A stretch of DNA of 64,000 nt from Liriodendron chinense. Its lineage: Eukaryota > Streptophyta > Magnoliopsida > Magnoliales > Magnoliaceae. The translations under genes and the position numbers were made by a program. The notes under the pieces were generated by a model. The model saw nothing but the letters and a program-made list of their open reading frames with translations, made no database searches and was not told the DNA's origin. The stretch covers positions 186,001 to 250,000 of the forward strand of contig ML058370.1 in NCBI GenBank assembly GCA_003013855.2, given 5' to 3'. This document shows positions 11,030-22,470 of this stretch, one piece after another; position 1 is the stretch's first letter; every line of letters begins with the position of its first letter.

Positions 11030-13475
11030 GACAATATAGTTGTCTTTCTCCATGGCCTTCTTGGAACTGGTGAAGACTGGGTTCCCATCATGAAGTCCCT
11101 TTCCGCAAACACATGATGCATTTCGATCGATCTTCCAGGCCACGGGAAATCACGTATTCAAAGGCATGCTGATACGGAGGCAGAACAAGAATTGATCATC
11201 TCAATTGAATTCGTTGCAGACATGTTGAGTAAGCTGATCCATGATATTAAACGTGGAAAGGTTGTCCTTGTCGGATATTCACTAGGGGCAAGGATTGCAT
11301 TATACATGGCCCTGAGATGCAATGAGAATGTAATTAAACTGTGTTTGATGTTTTTTTTTTCCTCTTGTCCTTTATTTCTTTCTTGAGCTTATTTTCAGAA
11401 TTGAATAGTTGCTAACAAAACTAGATATTGGCCATACAGATTGATGGGGCTGTTATAATATTGGAAGTCCTGTTTTAAAGGATGGAGCACAATGAAACAT
11501 TTGTGCTGCTCAAGATGACTCAAGGGCTCATTACCTCACTGCTCATGGATTGTTGCGCTTTCTGGACACATGGTATACAGGAGAACTATGGAATAGGTAA
11601 TGGCAAGATTTCCCATCTTTCATATTCATAGTTTAATGAGATATGCACCTTTCGTAACTGTACCTACAAAACCAGGGTACATATTTTGAGCATTTCTGTT
11701 GGACAGGCATAAATAAAATGAAATAAAATAAAAAAGAAGGGTTGTAAATGTCAGCTCTGTAATATTGTTGAGACCTGATCAGCTACAAGGAGTAGTACCA
11801 TAATTTTGTCATCCAACGAGGTCTTTCCTGCCAACATGCCACGTGTGGGAAATCTGTACCGTTAAAATGGTAGGCCCCCTAATTAAGATCACCTAGCACA
11901 AAATCAGGCCAGTCCGATCATATGTGGGCTGTATCTGTTTGTTGAGTTAGACTGTCTTCTGTCCATTGATTCCAATGGTGTGGCCTACGTGATGAGTGGA
12001 CCGGCTTGATGTTTGTTGCTGCATGATCTTCATTATGTTTTGCATGGTACAGATTCGCTACACTGGTGGCATGTTGGCGGGAAAGACCTGGTTGGATTCA
12101 AGTAATGGTAATTCCAGCTATAGGTGCTATACCTGATCAGTTCTTAATATAGTTTTTATTGACTAATGTAACACACGTATCAGAGTTTTGAGGGTTGTTA
12201 TACTCTTATTTTCATCTCTGACACTAACAAGTGGCCAAGTTATTGAGGTGCACCATCCTCTGCAATGCTGCTTGCTAAGGCAGCATTATCATTTGTCCTT
12301 AACCAATCAATCAACAAAAAGCATACACTCTTTATTTACATAGAAAATGTAAAGATACTGAGGTTGTGTTTGGAAGTAGGATGGCAACCTGAACCCGATT
12401 GACCCAATCCAAGTTCAGGTCAGGTTGTCAAGGTCCTTGGTTGAGTTTCAGGTTGGAAAATGCCAACCCTACTTGAATTCATGTTGGGTTTGTGTTGAGC
12501 AAATTGTGGTCGGGTTGGGACAGGTTCAGTCGAGTATATAGAGGACTTTGGGTTGGTTTTGGGTTAAGCACCTCGGGTTGGAATTTGGGTTGGGTCAGGT
12601 TGTAGGTTGGGTCAGGCTCCGGTTGACCCTCAATCTGATCCAACCTACCCAAGTTGCACTCCTGTTTGGAAAATACTCCAAATCAGCATTTGGCTGAATT
12701 TGTTGGTGGGTCAACTCACCAAATGCTTGAGGTAGCATCAAAACAGAACATGTTATTTTTCGGTTGTCTGCTTTTCCACACTGAAATAATATTTCTGTTT
12801 GTTTCAACTAGTAATCAAAATGATAGTTCAAATACCCAAAAGTCAATATCCAGACGGTTCTGATCGACTCAATGACTCAACTGTGTCCTCAGTTGACACA
12901 CGACATGATGATTGCCTATTGACCTTTATTTCCTTGGCTAAGGTCGTGACTTTGAAACTCATTGGCAGCTTTTTAACTTTTATTAAGAAAAACAGTTGAC
13001 CATGTGACTTATTTGGCCTGAGTCATTATGAGTGGGGTCGAGTTGATTTAGTCAGCAAACCAACTTGACAAGTCTTGTCATTTCGGGGCCAATCACACCC
13101 ATGAGGAAGTTACCCAATGACTTGGCTCGAAATTTTATGGAGTCCAGTTACTGAGTTTTTTTAGAACTATGGTTTGAATAAGTGAAATACCAATTTGGGA
13201 AAAGCTTCCCATCCACCTGCAATTGTTGAGTCACTTCCTAATGTAACTTGAGAGTAGTTAGTGAACATGTCATGCAAACAGCCCAAACATGTAAACTCTT
13301 CCCTCCTTTTAATTATCTAAGTAATCAGCTTTCATTTATCTGTGCAATGATTTGTTTCGTGCAACAGGCTACAACGACATCCACACTTTGAATAAATAAT
13401 TGGCAGCTGCATGCAGCATGATGACGTTTTCTCTCTCGCAAAGTCTCTGTCTGGATTAAGCCCTGGGAGGCAGCC
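11030..13475 (+). pseudogene. PHYLLO: PHYLLO MenH-domain pseudogene, copy B
   Basis: Counterparts of copy A exons 1-3 lie at 11030-11329, 11440-11596 and 13368-13475. Lesions: a TGA at 11114-11116 where A has CGA; a one-base deletion at about 11461-11462 in the second exon, which reaches a TAA at 11476-11478; and a TAA at 13393-13395 where A has CAA. The last base of the first exon is T instead of G before GTAATT, weakening that donor. The terminal exon, carrying the catalytic Asp and His, is absent: after 13475 the sequence follows intron 3 briefly, passes through about 180 bp not found in A, and rejoins the 3' flank near 13797. It cannot encode MenH. Confidence 0.9.
12377..12664. mobile_element. 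hAT-type MITE, copy B counterpart
   Basis: Same insertion as 2364-2646, with the left flank TTTGGAAG and right flank TTTGGAAA kept. The ends TAGGATGGCAACCTG and CAAGTTGCACTCCTG are more diverged from each other than in copy A. Confidence 0.6.
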
Positions 13476-14794
13476 GTAAGTTTATCCAATTCCCTAAATT
13501 CTTTTCCTTCCATTACCAAGTATCTAGAAAACCTTGTTGAATGTTCTAGGTATACAATGATCTGTCGCCACTCAAGATCTCTACCCTTTAGATTCTGTAA
13601 ACCCATTGGGAAGTTCCCATTGTCAAAATTTTGGAATCGTCAATGTTCAGAATGTTCCTTACTAATGCCTACAATATTGAAATTAAATACAAACAATTTT
13701 CAAGAGATGCAATTTTCTAACATTCACTTTGTTTCTTTCTTTTGAAAATCAGCACTTTGGAGATATGGATCTCACTTGTAAATATATTTTGGTTCTTACT
13801 GTCCACACTAGTGGGACCCACAATCAATGTTCTTTGGGATAATCGAGGTACCATTCATGTGTTTTACTGTTGTGCTTGCACGGATATTGTGATGGTTTGT
13901 CTGCTCCGTAGGGATTATGTTTGTTGTAATAACTGATGATGAAAAGGTTTTTGTAACTTTCGATGACACGCTGGAGCATGAGGAGTTGGTCGCCATTTTT
14001 ATTGTTGTATTGTTTTTTACATGTATATGTTCTTGTTGTCCCGACATCGATGTATCCCAAAATACACATCTAACATCTGCTTCGCGGCAACTATGTGATC
14101 ACCAATGAAAGACTTCAGAGGTTGTATATGCTGGAAAATGTTTCAGGATGTACTCATGTGAGCTGCTCTTTTTGCTGGGGCCTCAAAGAAGGGTGTGTTT
14201 GGATGCACAATCGAATTGAATATCAATTGCTATTCTATTTCAGTGGAAGTCACAAAATTGTAATTTCCATAGCATCCATATCAAGTGTCTGGTCCCCAAA
14301 TTGCAATTATGCTACTACGAAACTGGACCTGTTAGAGATGCAAATACAATTTGTGGGCCTCTTCGTCATTATGAATGTTATCATATCTACTTAACTGGAA
14401 TGAATGTTTTTTATTTGATTTGTTTGTGCATACAAATGCAGCCAAAATGCTTTGATTTCTTGTAACTGTGAAAATTATTTTTTTTGTGAGCAATATGTGC
14501 ATCAATGGCACTGTCTATAGGTGTATTAGCTTGCTAGAGACTATTGTTACAAGCCTACAGAATGCTATCAGAGTTGGAGGCTGCAAAGAAACCAGAAACT
14601 GCATTAGCTAGGATACCAGCTTCGTGGTTTCTCTATTCTCCATCCTCGATTAGTACTGGTTCATACTCAGGTAGAGTCACAAGGGAAACCAGTATGTTGG
14701 CATAATGTATGGCTGTAAAATGATGGGAGACAGGTTCTGACTTGACTATCGAGGCCTCCAGCATGGGCTCAGGCTTGAATGGAAGGGTTTGGTC
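13476..14794. other. Copy B intron 3 remnant, deletion junction and 3' flank
   Basis: 13476-13616 match A intron 3. 13617-13796 have no counterpart in A, because A carries the TRIM at that point. From 13797 the sequence matches the A 3' flank (A about 4950 onward). The net loss is the A interval from the LINE through exon 4. No gene is visible. Confidence 0.6.
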
Positions 14795-15109
14795 TGTTAG
14801 AGTCCCTTGATATACATTGATATGCCATCCTCTAACAGCTCGAGCTTTTAGAGCAAGTGGTTGTTTGACATGGTATTAGAGTGGAAGGTCCTGTGTTCGA
14901 ATCCCGGAACTAGGAAATATGCCACCGGTAATATATTCTCCCATAGGGGACCGTTTATGGTGTGAGTTGTGTGTCCCTCCACCCTTGCCCAGTATGTTCA
15001 TGTGTGGAGTTCCACCCCGCACGTGCGGGGGAGTGTTAGAGTCCCTTGATATACATTGATACGCCATCCTCCAACAGCTCGAGCTTTTAGAGAAAGTGGT
15101 GATTTGACA
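14795..15109 (+). mobile_element. TRIM B2, cleanest copy of the family
   Basis: A 315-bp element with 76-bp LTRs at 14795-14870 and 15034-15109 (TGTTAGAGTCCC to TTTGACA; five differences seen between them). The primer site starts at 14871, directly after the LTR (TGGTATTAGAGT here, TGGTATCAGAGC in sister copies). The purine tract GGGGGAG (15027-15033) directly precedes the 3' LTR. The 5-bp target duplication TGGTC is at 14790-14794 and 15110-15114. Copy A has a single TGGTC at about 5958, i.e. the empty site. No protein is encoded, so it depends on enzymes of other elements. Confidence 0.92.
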
Positions 15110-15863
15110 TGGTCAATGTTAATTGAGTCTCATCGGACCCTTTATGCCATTCTAATATTTAGAAATTTAACCAAGTGTATAAAGAAGTGTCATTATGAAA
15201 CAAAACCATTACAATTCTGTTTAACTAGATACATACTTGAGTTTGGATTTATTAAGCTTAGTGGGCGTGGAATAGTAAGCCTGTTATGGGCTCGGACCTA
15301 CACTCAGTTTCGGCATGTTATAAAGTGCATTCTATTAACAGCCCTAGAATAGCACATCCTTTTTTTTTTTTTTTTGAAAGATGAAGTAACACATCCTAAC
15401 TCCAAAGCAAAAATGCCGAAATGGGTCGGTAGTTATCGGAGCACAGGTCACTGCATGAAAGATTTTAGGTAGGGGCAGCAATGGGCTGATTGCATGCGTT
15501 CAGGTTGTGCTTTGATGGCTTGATTTCAGACCGGCAAAAGCCTAGCCTGTTTAGTAACTGGGCCTTCCATACCATGCCCAAGCTTGTGAACCTATGGATA
15601 TTTAGTGGATAAGAGAGAGCGTTCAGGTTGTGCTTGAATTGGCTTGATTTCATTCCGGTCAAAGCCCAGCCTGTTTAGTAATTGGTCCTTAAATTCCAGG
15701 GCCAAGCTCGGAAAACCATTTATAGTGAGTGGATTAGGGAGATGTATGTTTCTGGCTTGAATCGGCTTCAAGGAAGCTTGCTGCAAGTCTTGGGCCTAGC
15801 CTTAAATTTTGTGAAACCGAGCCTGCGCTTTGACCCCTTTCCTTGTTAGAGTCCCTTGATATA

Positions 15864-17511
15864 TGTTGAGCTCTTAATTGTGCATATTCTAACCCCAATT
15901 CATCACTCATTATGCACGGTTTACATGTTTAAAGGACTAATTCAATACATATTTTGTGATTGTAGGAATGAGAGAAGACTTCATCTAATTGGAGACCACA
16001 AGGAGAAATTTAGGACCTTGGATGAAGACCCAAGGTGGGCCAAAGAAAGAAGAAAGCAAGGAGAGGAAAGAAAAGAAGAAAAGAAGAAAGAAAATCTGGA
16101 AAGGAAGAGGTCCGACCGGTCGGCCAAGGGAGCCAGACCGGTCAAGACCGGTCGGCCACCCCATTGTTCACCCTTGGAACCTGCTGGATGAGGAACTACA
16201 CAGTCCAACCGGTCCGCCAAACCAGTCCGACCGGTCAAGACCGGTCGGCCAACAGGTCAAGACCGGTCGGCCAACAGGTCACCCCCTCTGCTGCACTCTC
16301 TGGACTGTCAAAAGACAGGTCCGACCGGTCGTGACCGGTCGGCCAAGCCACTCAGACTGGTCGTGCGACCGGTCGGACATGCAAAATGAAAGCCTTCTAT
16401 TTTGGGCGCCGAAATTCTCTGCGCAAGTGCGTATTTTACGCAAATTCTGGAATATTCTTACGCAATGGACACCTCCAAGCTATAAAAGGAGTTCTCCTCT
16501 TCATACCAAGGCATGCTAGGACGTGGGGATTGCTTGGGAGACGGATTCTACTTCGAGCTTTCTTAGTTTTCTTCCTGTTTTAGTAGTTTTTATGTTTTTG
16601 AGGCTTCTAGTTCAATGATGTTAGAGATGAACTAAAACCTCTTAGCTAGGGCTAAGAGGTGAAGCTTTTGATTCGTTTTTGATGGATTGATGCAACCTAG
16701 GTTTCCTTTTATGTTTTAATTGAAGAATTTTAGTTCAATATGAGTTTGAATCAAGTACTAGTTTGGTTTTACTTTGATCTCTTAATGACTCCGGTCTCAT
16801 GTGATTCTTAGTGATTCTAAGCTTGGTAGCTTACCTTCTGAGCATTGTTTATGCTTGTGTAGTTCATTGATCTATCATCGACTCCGGGCATGGTAGATCC
16901 TTTGATTGCCTTGTGTACAATGGCCCGATCTTCATGTGGGAACTCATTCAACTAAAGTTTTTATCTTTTGTTATAATCTGAAATAGCTATTTGCTGATTG
17001 CTTTTGATTTAATTAGAGTTCTAATCATTGGTTATAGGCAAGTCTAGTGACAGGATTTGATGAAAGCTATGGTTGTGAATCTCAACTAGATTGGAAAGAG
17101 GCTTGGCTTGCACAATTGAGTGTGCCCAAGGCCTGAGCATTGTTGTGGGAATCGAATAAATGAATGAGCAACTGTTTTAGATAATTGTTGATTGAACCGC
17201 TCTATATTCTGATCGGATAGAGATATAAATTCGATTCCGATTGAGTTATGAGAGACCTAGTTGTATTGATGCATTGAAACTTATCAAAAGTGGATCCTTG
17301 GCGCTCTAGTGCCCTTTTAGATTGATATTAGCTTACACTTTCATTGTTTAAACTCAATTCACTATTTTCCAGCTTTAGTTCTTAATAGGATCTTAATTAT
17401 TAGTTATTTTAGACAAATTCTGAGAATACCCATTCATAAATCTCTGTGGGAACGATACTCGGTCTTTCCGAATTATTACTACTTCGCAACCCTACACTTG
17501 GGGAGTGAACA
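15864..17511 (+). mobile_element. Solo LTR (gypsy-like) inside TRIM B3
   Basis: Starts TGTTGAGCTC and ends GGGGAGTGAACA. The 5-bp duplication ATATA is at 15859-15863 and 17512-17516, and ATATA is present once at this point in the other TRIM LTRs. Length 1,648 bp. A TATA box (TATAAAAGG) at 16481 places the U3/R border, with a palindrome cluster just upstream. The 3' part (TCTCTGTGGGAACGATACTCGG) is of the kind ending long plant gypsy LTRs. No internal region or second LTR adjoins it. The charged ORFs at 15.9-16.5 kb are compositional. Confidence 0.82.
16107..16380. repeat. Cluster of GACCGGTC palindromes in U3
   Basis: About ten copies or near-copies of the self-complementary core GACCGGTC, often extended to GACCGGTCGGCCAA, spaced irregularly by 10-60 bp. 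The cluster lies about 100-370 bp upstream of the TATA box of the host LTR. Spacing is too irregular for a simple minisatellite. Confidence 0.8.
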
Positions 17512-18067
17512 ATATACATTGATACGCCATCCTCTAAAGGCTCGAGCTTTTAGATAAAGTGGATGTTTGACATGGTATCAGAGCGGAAGGTTAAGTGTTC
17601 AAATCCCGGAAGTAGCAAATATGCCACCGGATTATGTTCTCCCGTTTATGGTGTGAGTTGTGAGTGTCCATCCACCTACCTAGTAAGTTCCCGTGCAGAG
17701 TTCCACCCCACACGTGCGGGGGAGTGTTAGAGTCCCTTGATATACATTGATACACCATCCTCTAAAGGCTCGAACTTTTAGATAAAGTGGTTGTTTGAAA
17801 TTGCCAATGGTTAAACCATTTTCAACCATAAGTAGCTTATAAAAGAATTTTGTGTTTGATCTTACTCATGACTTCATTTCCTCTATTTTAAGAATTTCCT
17901 ATCATCCCTTCCCCTTATCACAAGTCCCCTAAGCTTACAGAAGAATTTCGTGTTTGATTAAGAGGAATTGTAGAGCCCTTTTGTCGTGAGCGCTACGGGC
18001 TTTCATCCAAACATTTAGACACACCTTAGCACAAAGGTGACTGAGGAAGAAATTGCCATCTTAAAAG

Positions 18068-18305
18068 TGAGTTCTCTCCAACCAAGGGAGTTTGATTTAG
18101 GGGCTTTCCCGCCACACACCTAATCCTCTCATATTTTGACGAAATTTTAGGATTTTTGTTTTGTTTTGTTTTGTTTTTTTGTATCACTATTTTGGTCATC
18201 TTCTTTTGGTTGATAATTTTTAGATAGAGAGTTACAAATATTATTACAATTAGTTTCAATTAGTTAAAAATTAGTTGTGATTTATGCTCTAATTACCAAG
18301 ATTAG
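18068..18305. repeat. Diverged direct repeat, left part of copy 1
   Basis: Starts TGAGTTCTCTCC. With 22368-22470 it forms one about 340-bp unit that matches 24824-25143, after removal of the 4.06-kb solo LTR that splits it. It may be one LTR of an old element with internal region 22.5-24.8 kb, but no CA end, primer site or purine tract was found. Confidence 0.55.
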
Positions 18306-20209
18306 TGTAACACCCAGAATTTTCGCCAACTTGGGAATTGAAAGTCTTTGGGCGTTACTTTTGATTTTTCGATTAGAGTACATATCCGTGCGTGTATTCA
18401 CACGTGTTTGGGACCAAAAGGAGTGATTTTTCCTAGGGGAGGAAGGAATTAGCTTGGGAGTTGGAAAATCCCATAGTTTAGAAGAGTTTTCGACGATCTG
18501 TCTGGCTGTGTATAATACTATGCATCACCCATAAATCCAAAATATTTTTTTACCGGACTTTGGTGTTTTAACCTAGTTTTGATTTATCAAAATTTATGAA
18601 CTGTTAGGATTTGCAAAATACCCTATAATTAAAAGGCGCTACTTTTCAAAAAATGCCAAAAAGTCACGATTTGTTCTTGGGATAAAAAGTAAAATTTTTT
18701 GTTATTGAGAATTTGATTTTCTAAATATTTTTATTGAATCCAAATGGGGGTACTTCCTTATTTACATTAATAACTTAAAGTAAATGGAAAAGTAAAGATA
18801 AATATGACATTTACTTTTGTAAATAAGGGTAGTTTAAAGGATTGGAGAATATGTTTCAAAATAGAAAAGTAGAAAAGTCACTGGACACTTCTGGTCATTG
18901 TTAATCGGCCGACCAGAGATGTCAACGGGCCGAATTATTAAAAAATTCGCTGGACATTTTTGGTCAGTTTCGACCGACTGACAAAAGTTGTCGATCGGTC
19001 AAAGAACTATTCGACTGACCGAAGGATCGGATGAAAATGCAAATTTCTTTTTTCATGTAGATAATCAATTAGCCATAACTTTTTATCCAGGATGAGTTAT
19101 GAGATGCACAACAAATAGATTCCTACTAAAATTTAGTTTTGAGGCCAACTGACCCATATGTTTCATGAGAAAACAACTCCTTCCTTTTTAAAAAATTTAC
19201 ATTTTTATGAAAAACTTAAGGTTTTGTTAAGTTTAGATCTTAGAGTTTTAGTATATGATGTCTTCTTAGGAATTGCTTCTAATCATATCAGGGATCATCC
19301 TGAGTAATTAAATTAGGATTTTCTATTTTATTTATTTATTTATATACAATACTATTCCGGATAATTTACGGTTTAGTCGAATTAGGACTCGATTAGGGTG
19401 ATTAGGACCGAATCACCACTTCCGCTAATTGCGAATAGACCACGTTGTGAACTTAGCTAATCCAAACCCTATTTTTCGTGCACAAGAAATCTCGTCGCCT
19501 TGTTGATTCCAGAAATGCCCTGATTAACTAAACAAGCTCTCAACTGCTCGTTAATGAGCCACTGAATCCGAAATTAAGGAAAATCGTCCTTCTTGGCGGG
19601 GCTTGAAGACCCTCATGGATGTCGAGGTGAGACTACGCGCCGAACCGTTCAACTTAGGCTCGCAAGATGAGCACATGTGATGTGTGAATCTGCTCAGAAA
19701 TTATCTAGAATTCAAGTGAATTTTGCCATTCAAACTTACATGAAGTTATGGCTTTTAAGACGTTAGATTTCAATGAAACTTAAGATTCTAGTTTCAAACA
19801 TTTCCCTGCAACTATCCCTAAAGCTGCAGCCCCGATCAATGATTGGTGACCGTTAAACGAACACTGCATCATAATCGTCGATCGCCGCATCTGAAATGCG
19901 GATAATCGTATCCTTGGATAGATCGCCACTAGGTTCACCTATCCCATGGCCTAGATCGGCACATACACCTTCTGGTGGGCAGCAATAGTGGGAAATAACC
20001 TCTTATAGGGTTATTATACTGAGAATCGAGACTTCAAGGCGGTTTGGGCAACATCTGACACTATATAAGGAGCCTCTTTAGGCATTTCTCCCTCAAATCC
20101 GAATTTTGCTAGAGTTTAGGAGAGAAAGGAAAGGGAAATAGAGAGAAAGAGAGGAAGAAGAAGAAGAAGAAGAAGAAGAAGAAGAAGAAGAAGAAGAAGA
20201 AGAAGAAGA

Positions 20210-20254
<45 letters not shown>

Positions 20255-22367
20255 CATCTGGGAGATCAGGTTCAGGTATGGATCGTCGCACCACGCCGTT
20301 CTTCGTCGATTCCGGGCCTCGATTTGTTGAATCGAATTGTGGTATCGTTCTAATCAAACTAAGTTAGCCCTAATCCATTGTTTAACATTTAATTTGGATT
20401 AAATCTAAGCCATTAATGGTAGGTATGTACTTTAATTTAGGTTTGGAGCGTTTTCCCCAAAATTTCTGACGTTAGGTCCGCATCCGAGCCGGGAACTTTG
20501 ACCCTAAGGTGAAGATCTACCCTTATGCTTTTCTCGGCATTTTAGATGATTTGGATGTTTCTGTATGTTTTTATGTTGATTGTTGCAGTTAGTGAATCCT
20601 TGATTTTGATGAAATTGTTTATGCTACAAATGTTGAAATTGCTCTAGTATTATGATTCCTTTGATATTCGTTGTGGAGGTAGTAGCCCATTGATGAGAGG
20701 CTTAAATAGTGTGAAGTCATGGCATTTGAATTCATCCTGGTTTAGATGTGTTTGTAGTACATGGAATCTCTTGTTTTGCACAATAGGTGCTTGTTTATAT
20801 TCTTGAGTGAATAAAAATTCATATATGCTCTTTATATTTGGTGAACTTATAAAATCACTTGTATTGCGATTTAGGTGTTTGATTATATTCCTAAACGAGT
20901 CATTATAATGTCATATTTGAATTTCGAGTGTATATAATCATATTCATGTTTTTATGCATCCATGTTGCTTTGGATTAAGCTCTGACAACTGTTTGACTAA
21001 TGTACTGCCTACCCTTTGGTTGGCTGTCACGGGCTTATTTAATCAACCAAGGCATGACACGGTTGACCGATAGTGGCCACTGTCGGTTTGTCGTTGTCCA
21101 CTTGGGTCCACCGAATAAGTCCCATTTAGAGTTAATCATTATTGTGTCTGAATGTTGAATCACACTCTACTGGAATTTAGAATACCAGTGTTGCTAATGG
21201 AAGTGAGTCCACTTAAAACCAGTACTGCCCCGCTAAGTCTCATGGGCTGGGCATGGTGGTATGGGACACCGTATCCGAGCTGTCGGCCTACGTTGGGGTT
21301 ATGAGCCTCCCCGTAGTGTCCTTTGAGCATCTGTGGGGGTAACAAGCTCTATTTGTGTTGAGATGATTTGGCTGACAAGCCCTATTTGTATTACTCTGAT
21401 TTGGCAAACGAGCCCTTACTCTTCGAGTGTTATATAAATTAATAGTAGAGGTTGAAACCTGAAATATGGATTTCAGGTTCACCTGACGATGATTGGCGGC
21501 GCATCACAAGGAGCCAGGTGGTCCAATTTTAGACTCGTAATATAATGGCGGTATTTCAACTTCGCCAATATGCTGTTTGAATAGGCATTAATAAATATTT
21601 GGCTAATCATGCATAGCACGGGCATGACATGCATACTTTGTGCGGGTGATGTTGGTGACAAGCCACATTATTGTCAGCTTGTACGGTGATAGATATAGGT
21701 GCTTGGGGCATGTATTTGTGTGTCATGCATCCCATGCATTTAATCAACTAATTTAGGAAATTGATGGTTTCGTTATGCTATCATTGTCTGTGCATGCTTG
21801 TGTGGATAATGTGTAATTTACTTAGTATCTGTGCATTAGAGTAACATGCTAAAGAGTAGTATATATAGAAATATATATTTGTCGAGAAATAGTTTACGAG
21901 TAAAATATCCCAAGGATAATCTTAGGGATATTTCTTCACTATGTTGGCGTTTGACGCCTTCCATTTGATATATGTAGATGATACAGGAATAGGACCAGAT
22001 GGTGGTGCGCTTAGGGCACCTCAGTAGTCTAATGGCGTCATCCCTTTGGTAATTGTATTTTCCCTTCCTGTTTCATTTATTGTGATTTATATAATTCTCA
22101 TATGGTCAGACATTGCTTTTGAGTTGCACCTTTTGGGTGTTAGCTCCATATTTCTGAGTTTAGTTATCTCCGCTTTGCTTTGGAACTACTAGTTGAAATG
22201 CGTTACTCTAATTTATTTGTGTATGGAATGAATCCGAATTTGATTGAGGACATACGTGGGAGCACTTCCCATGCGCGACATTTTTAAACAAACATTTTAC
22301 TAAGTTCACACCTGGGAACTCGAGCTCGGAGTCTTCGTACTCGGGTGCTGATTTTCGGGGCATGACA
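18306..22367 (+). mobile_element. Large solo LTR 1 (4.06 kb, gypsy del/Tekay-like)
   Basis: Starts TGTAACACCCAGAATTTTCG and ends TTTTCGGGGCATGACA, a typical begin/end pair for long plant gypsy LTRs. The unit it interrupts is continuous at 24824-25143, which supports both ends. Flanks ATTAG (18301-18305) and ACTAG (22368-22372) are an imperfect 5-bp duplication. A TATA box (CTATATAAGG) is at 20061. 21236-21425 is homologous to 34432-34530 in solo LTR 2 (TGGTGGTA...GGGA-ACCGT). No coding sequence or primer site adjoins. Confidence 0.78.
20155..20252 (+). repeat. Compound (GAA)n-(GA)n microsatellite
   Basis: Pure (AGA)n from about 20155 to 20212, followed by (GA)n to 20252, just downstream of the TATA box of solo LTR 1. 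ORFs across it are artefacts of the repeat. Confidence 0.95.
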
Positions 22368-22470
22368 ACTAGTTAGCGGTTAGTTAGGGTTGTTCTATAA
22401 ATACTATGCATAAGAAATTGCAAAACTTTCGAATTCAGTGTAATGAAGTTGCATTCTCTTCTAAGTATCG
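22368..22470. repeat. Diverged direct repeat, right part of copy 1
   Basis: Continues the unit begun at 18068. GCGGTTAGTTAGGGTTG to TGTAATGAAG matches 25051-25140. Confidence 0.5.

Larger units (their letters stand above)
15844..17800 (+). mobile_element. TRIM B3, interrupted by a solo LTR
   Basis: The 5' LTR is split into 15844-15863 and 17517-17572 (76 bp when the insert is ignored). The primer site TGGTATCAGAGC is at 17573-17584, a perfect match to the 3' end of initiator-Met tRNA. The 3' LTR is 17725-17800, preceded by GTGCGGGGGAG. The target duplication is degenerate: TTCCT (15839-15843) and TTGCC (17801-17805), with TTCCC at the empty site in copy A. Confidence 0.83.
9003..18067 (+). 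repeat. Tandem segmental duplication, unit B
   Basis: Second copy of the PHYLLO 3' region, in the same orientation as unit A and about 9.0 kb downstream. It is expanded by three TRIMs (one containing a hAT MITE, one containing a 1.65-kb solo LTR). It is shortened by loss of about 1.3 kb that includes the last PHYLLO exon. It ends where a TGAGTTCTC element starts at 18068. Confidence 0.85.

Noticed and set aside
11192..11386. Short open MenH-like ORF in copy B as a separate small hydrolase gene
   Set aside because: It is the downstream remainder of the broken first exon, runs into intron sequence, and is followed by further lesions.
14872..14920. A tRNA gene suggested by GTTCGAATCCC in the TRIM
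   Set aside because: There is no acceptor stem or anticodon arm of tRNA shape. The motif belongs to a repeated retroelement internal region.
15856..16583. Overlapping Lys/Arg/Glu-rich ORFs of 99-176 codons
   Set aside because: They lie wholly inside a solo LTR, over A/G-rich and GACCGGTC repeat DNA, and have no recognisable domain.
20109..20357. ORF with Ser-Leu and poly-Phe runs
   Set aside because: Translation of the antisense of a (GAA)n-(GA)n microsatellite.
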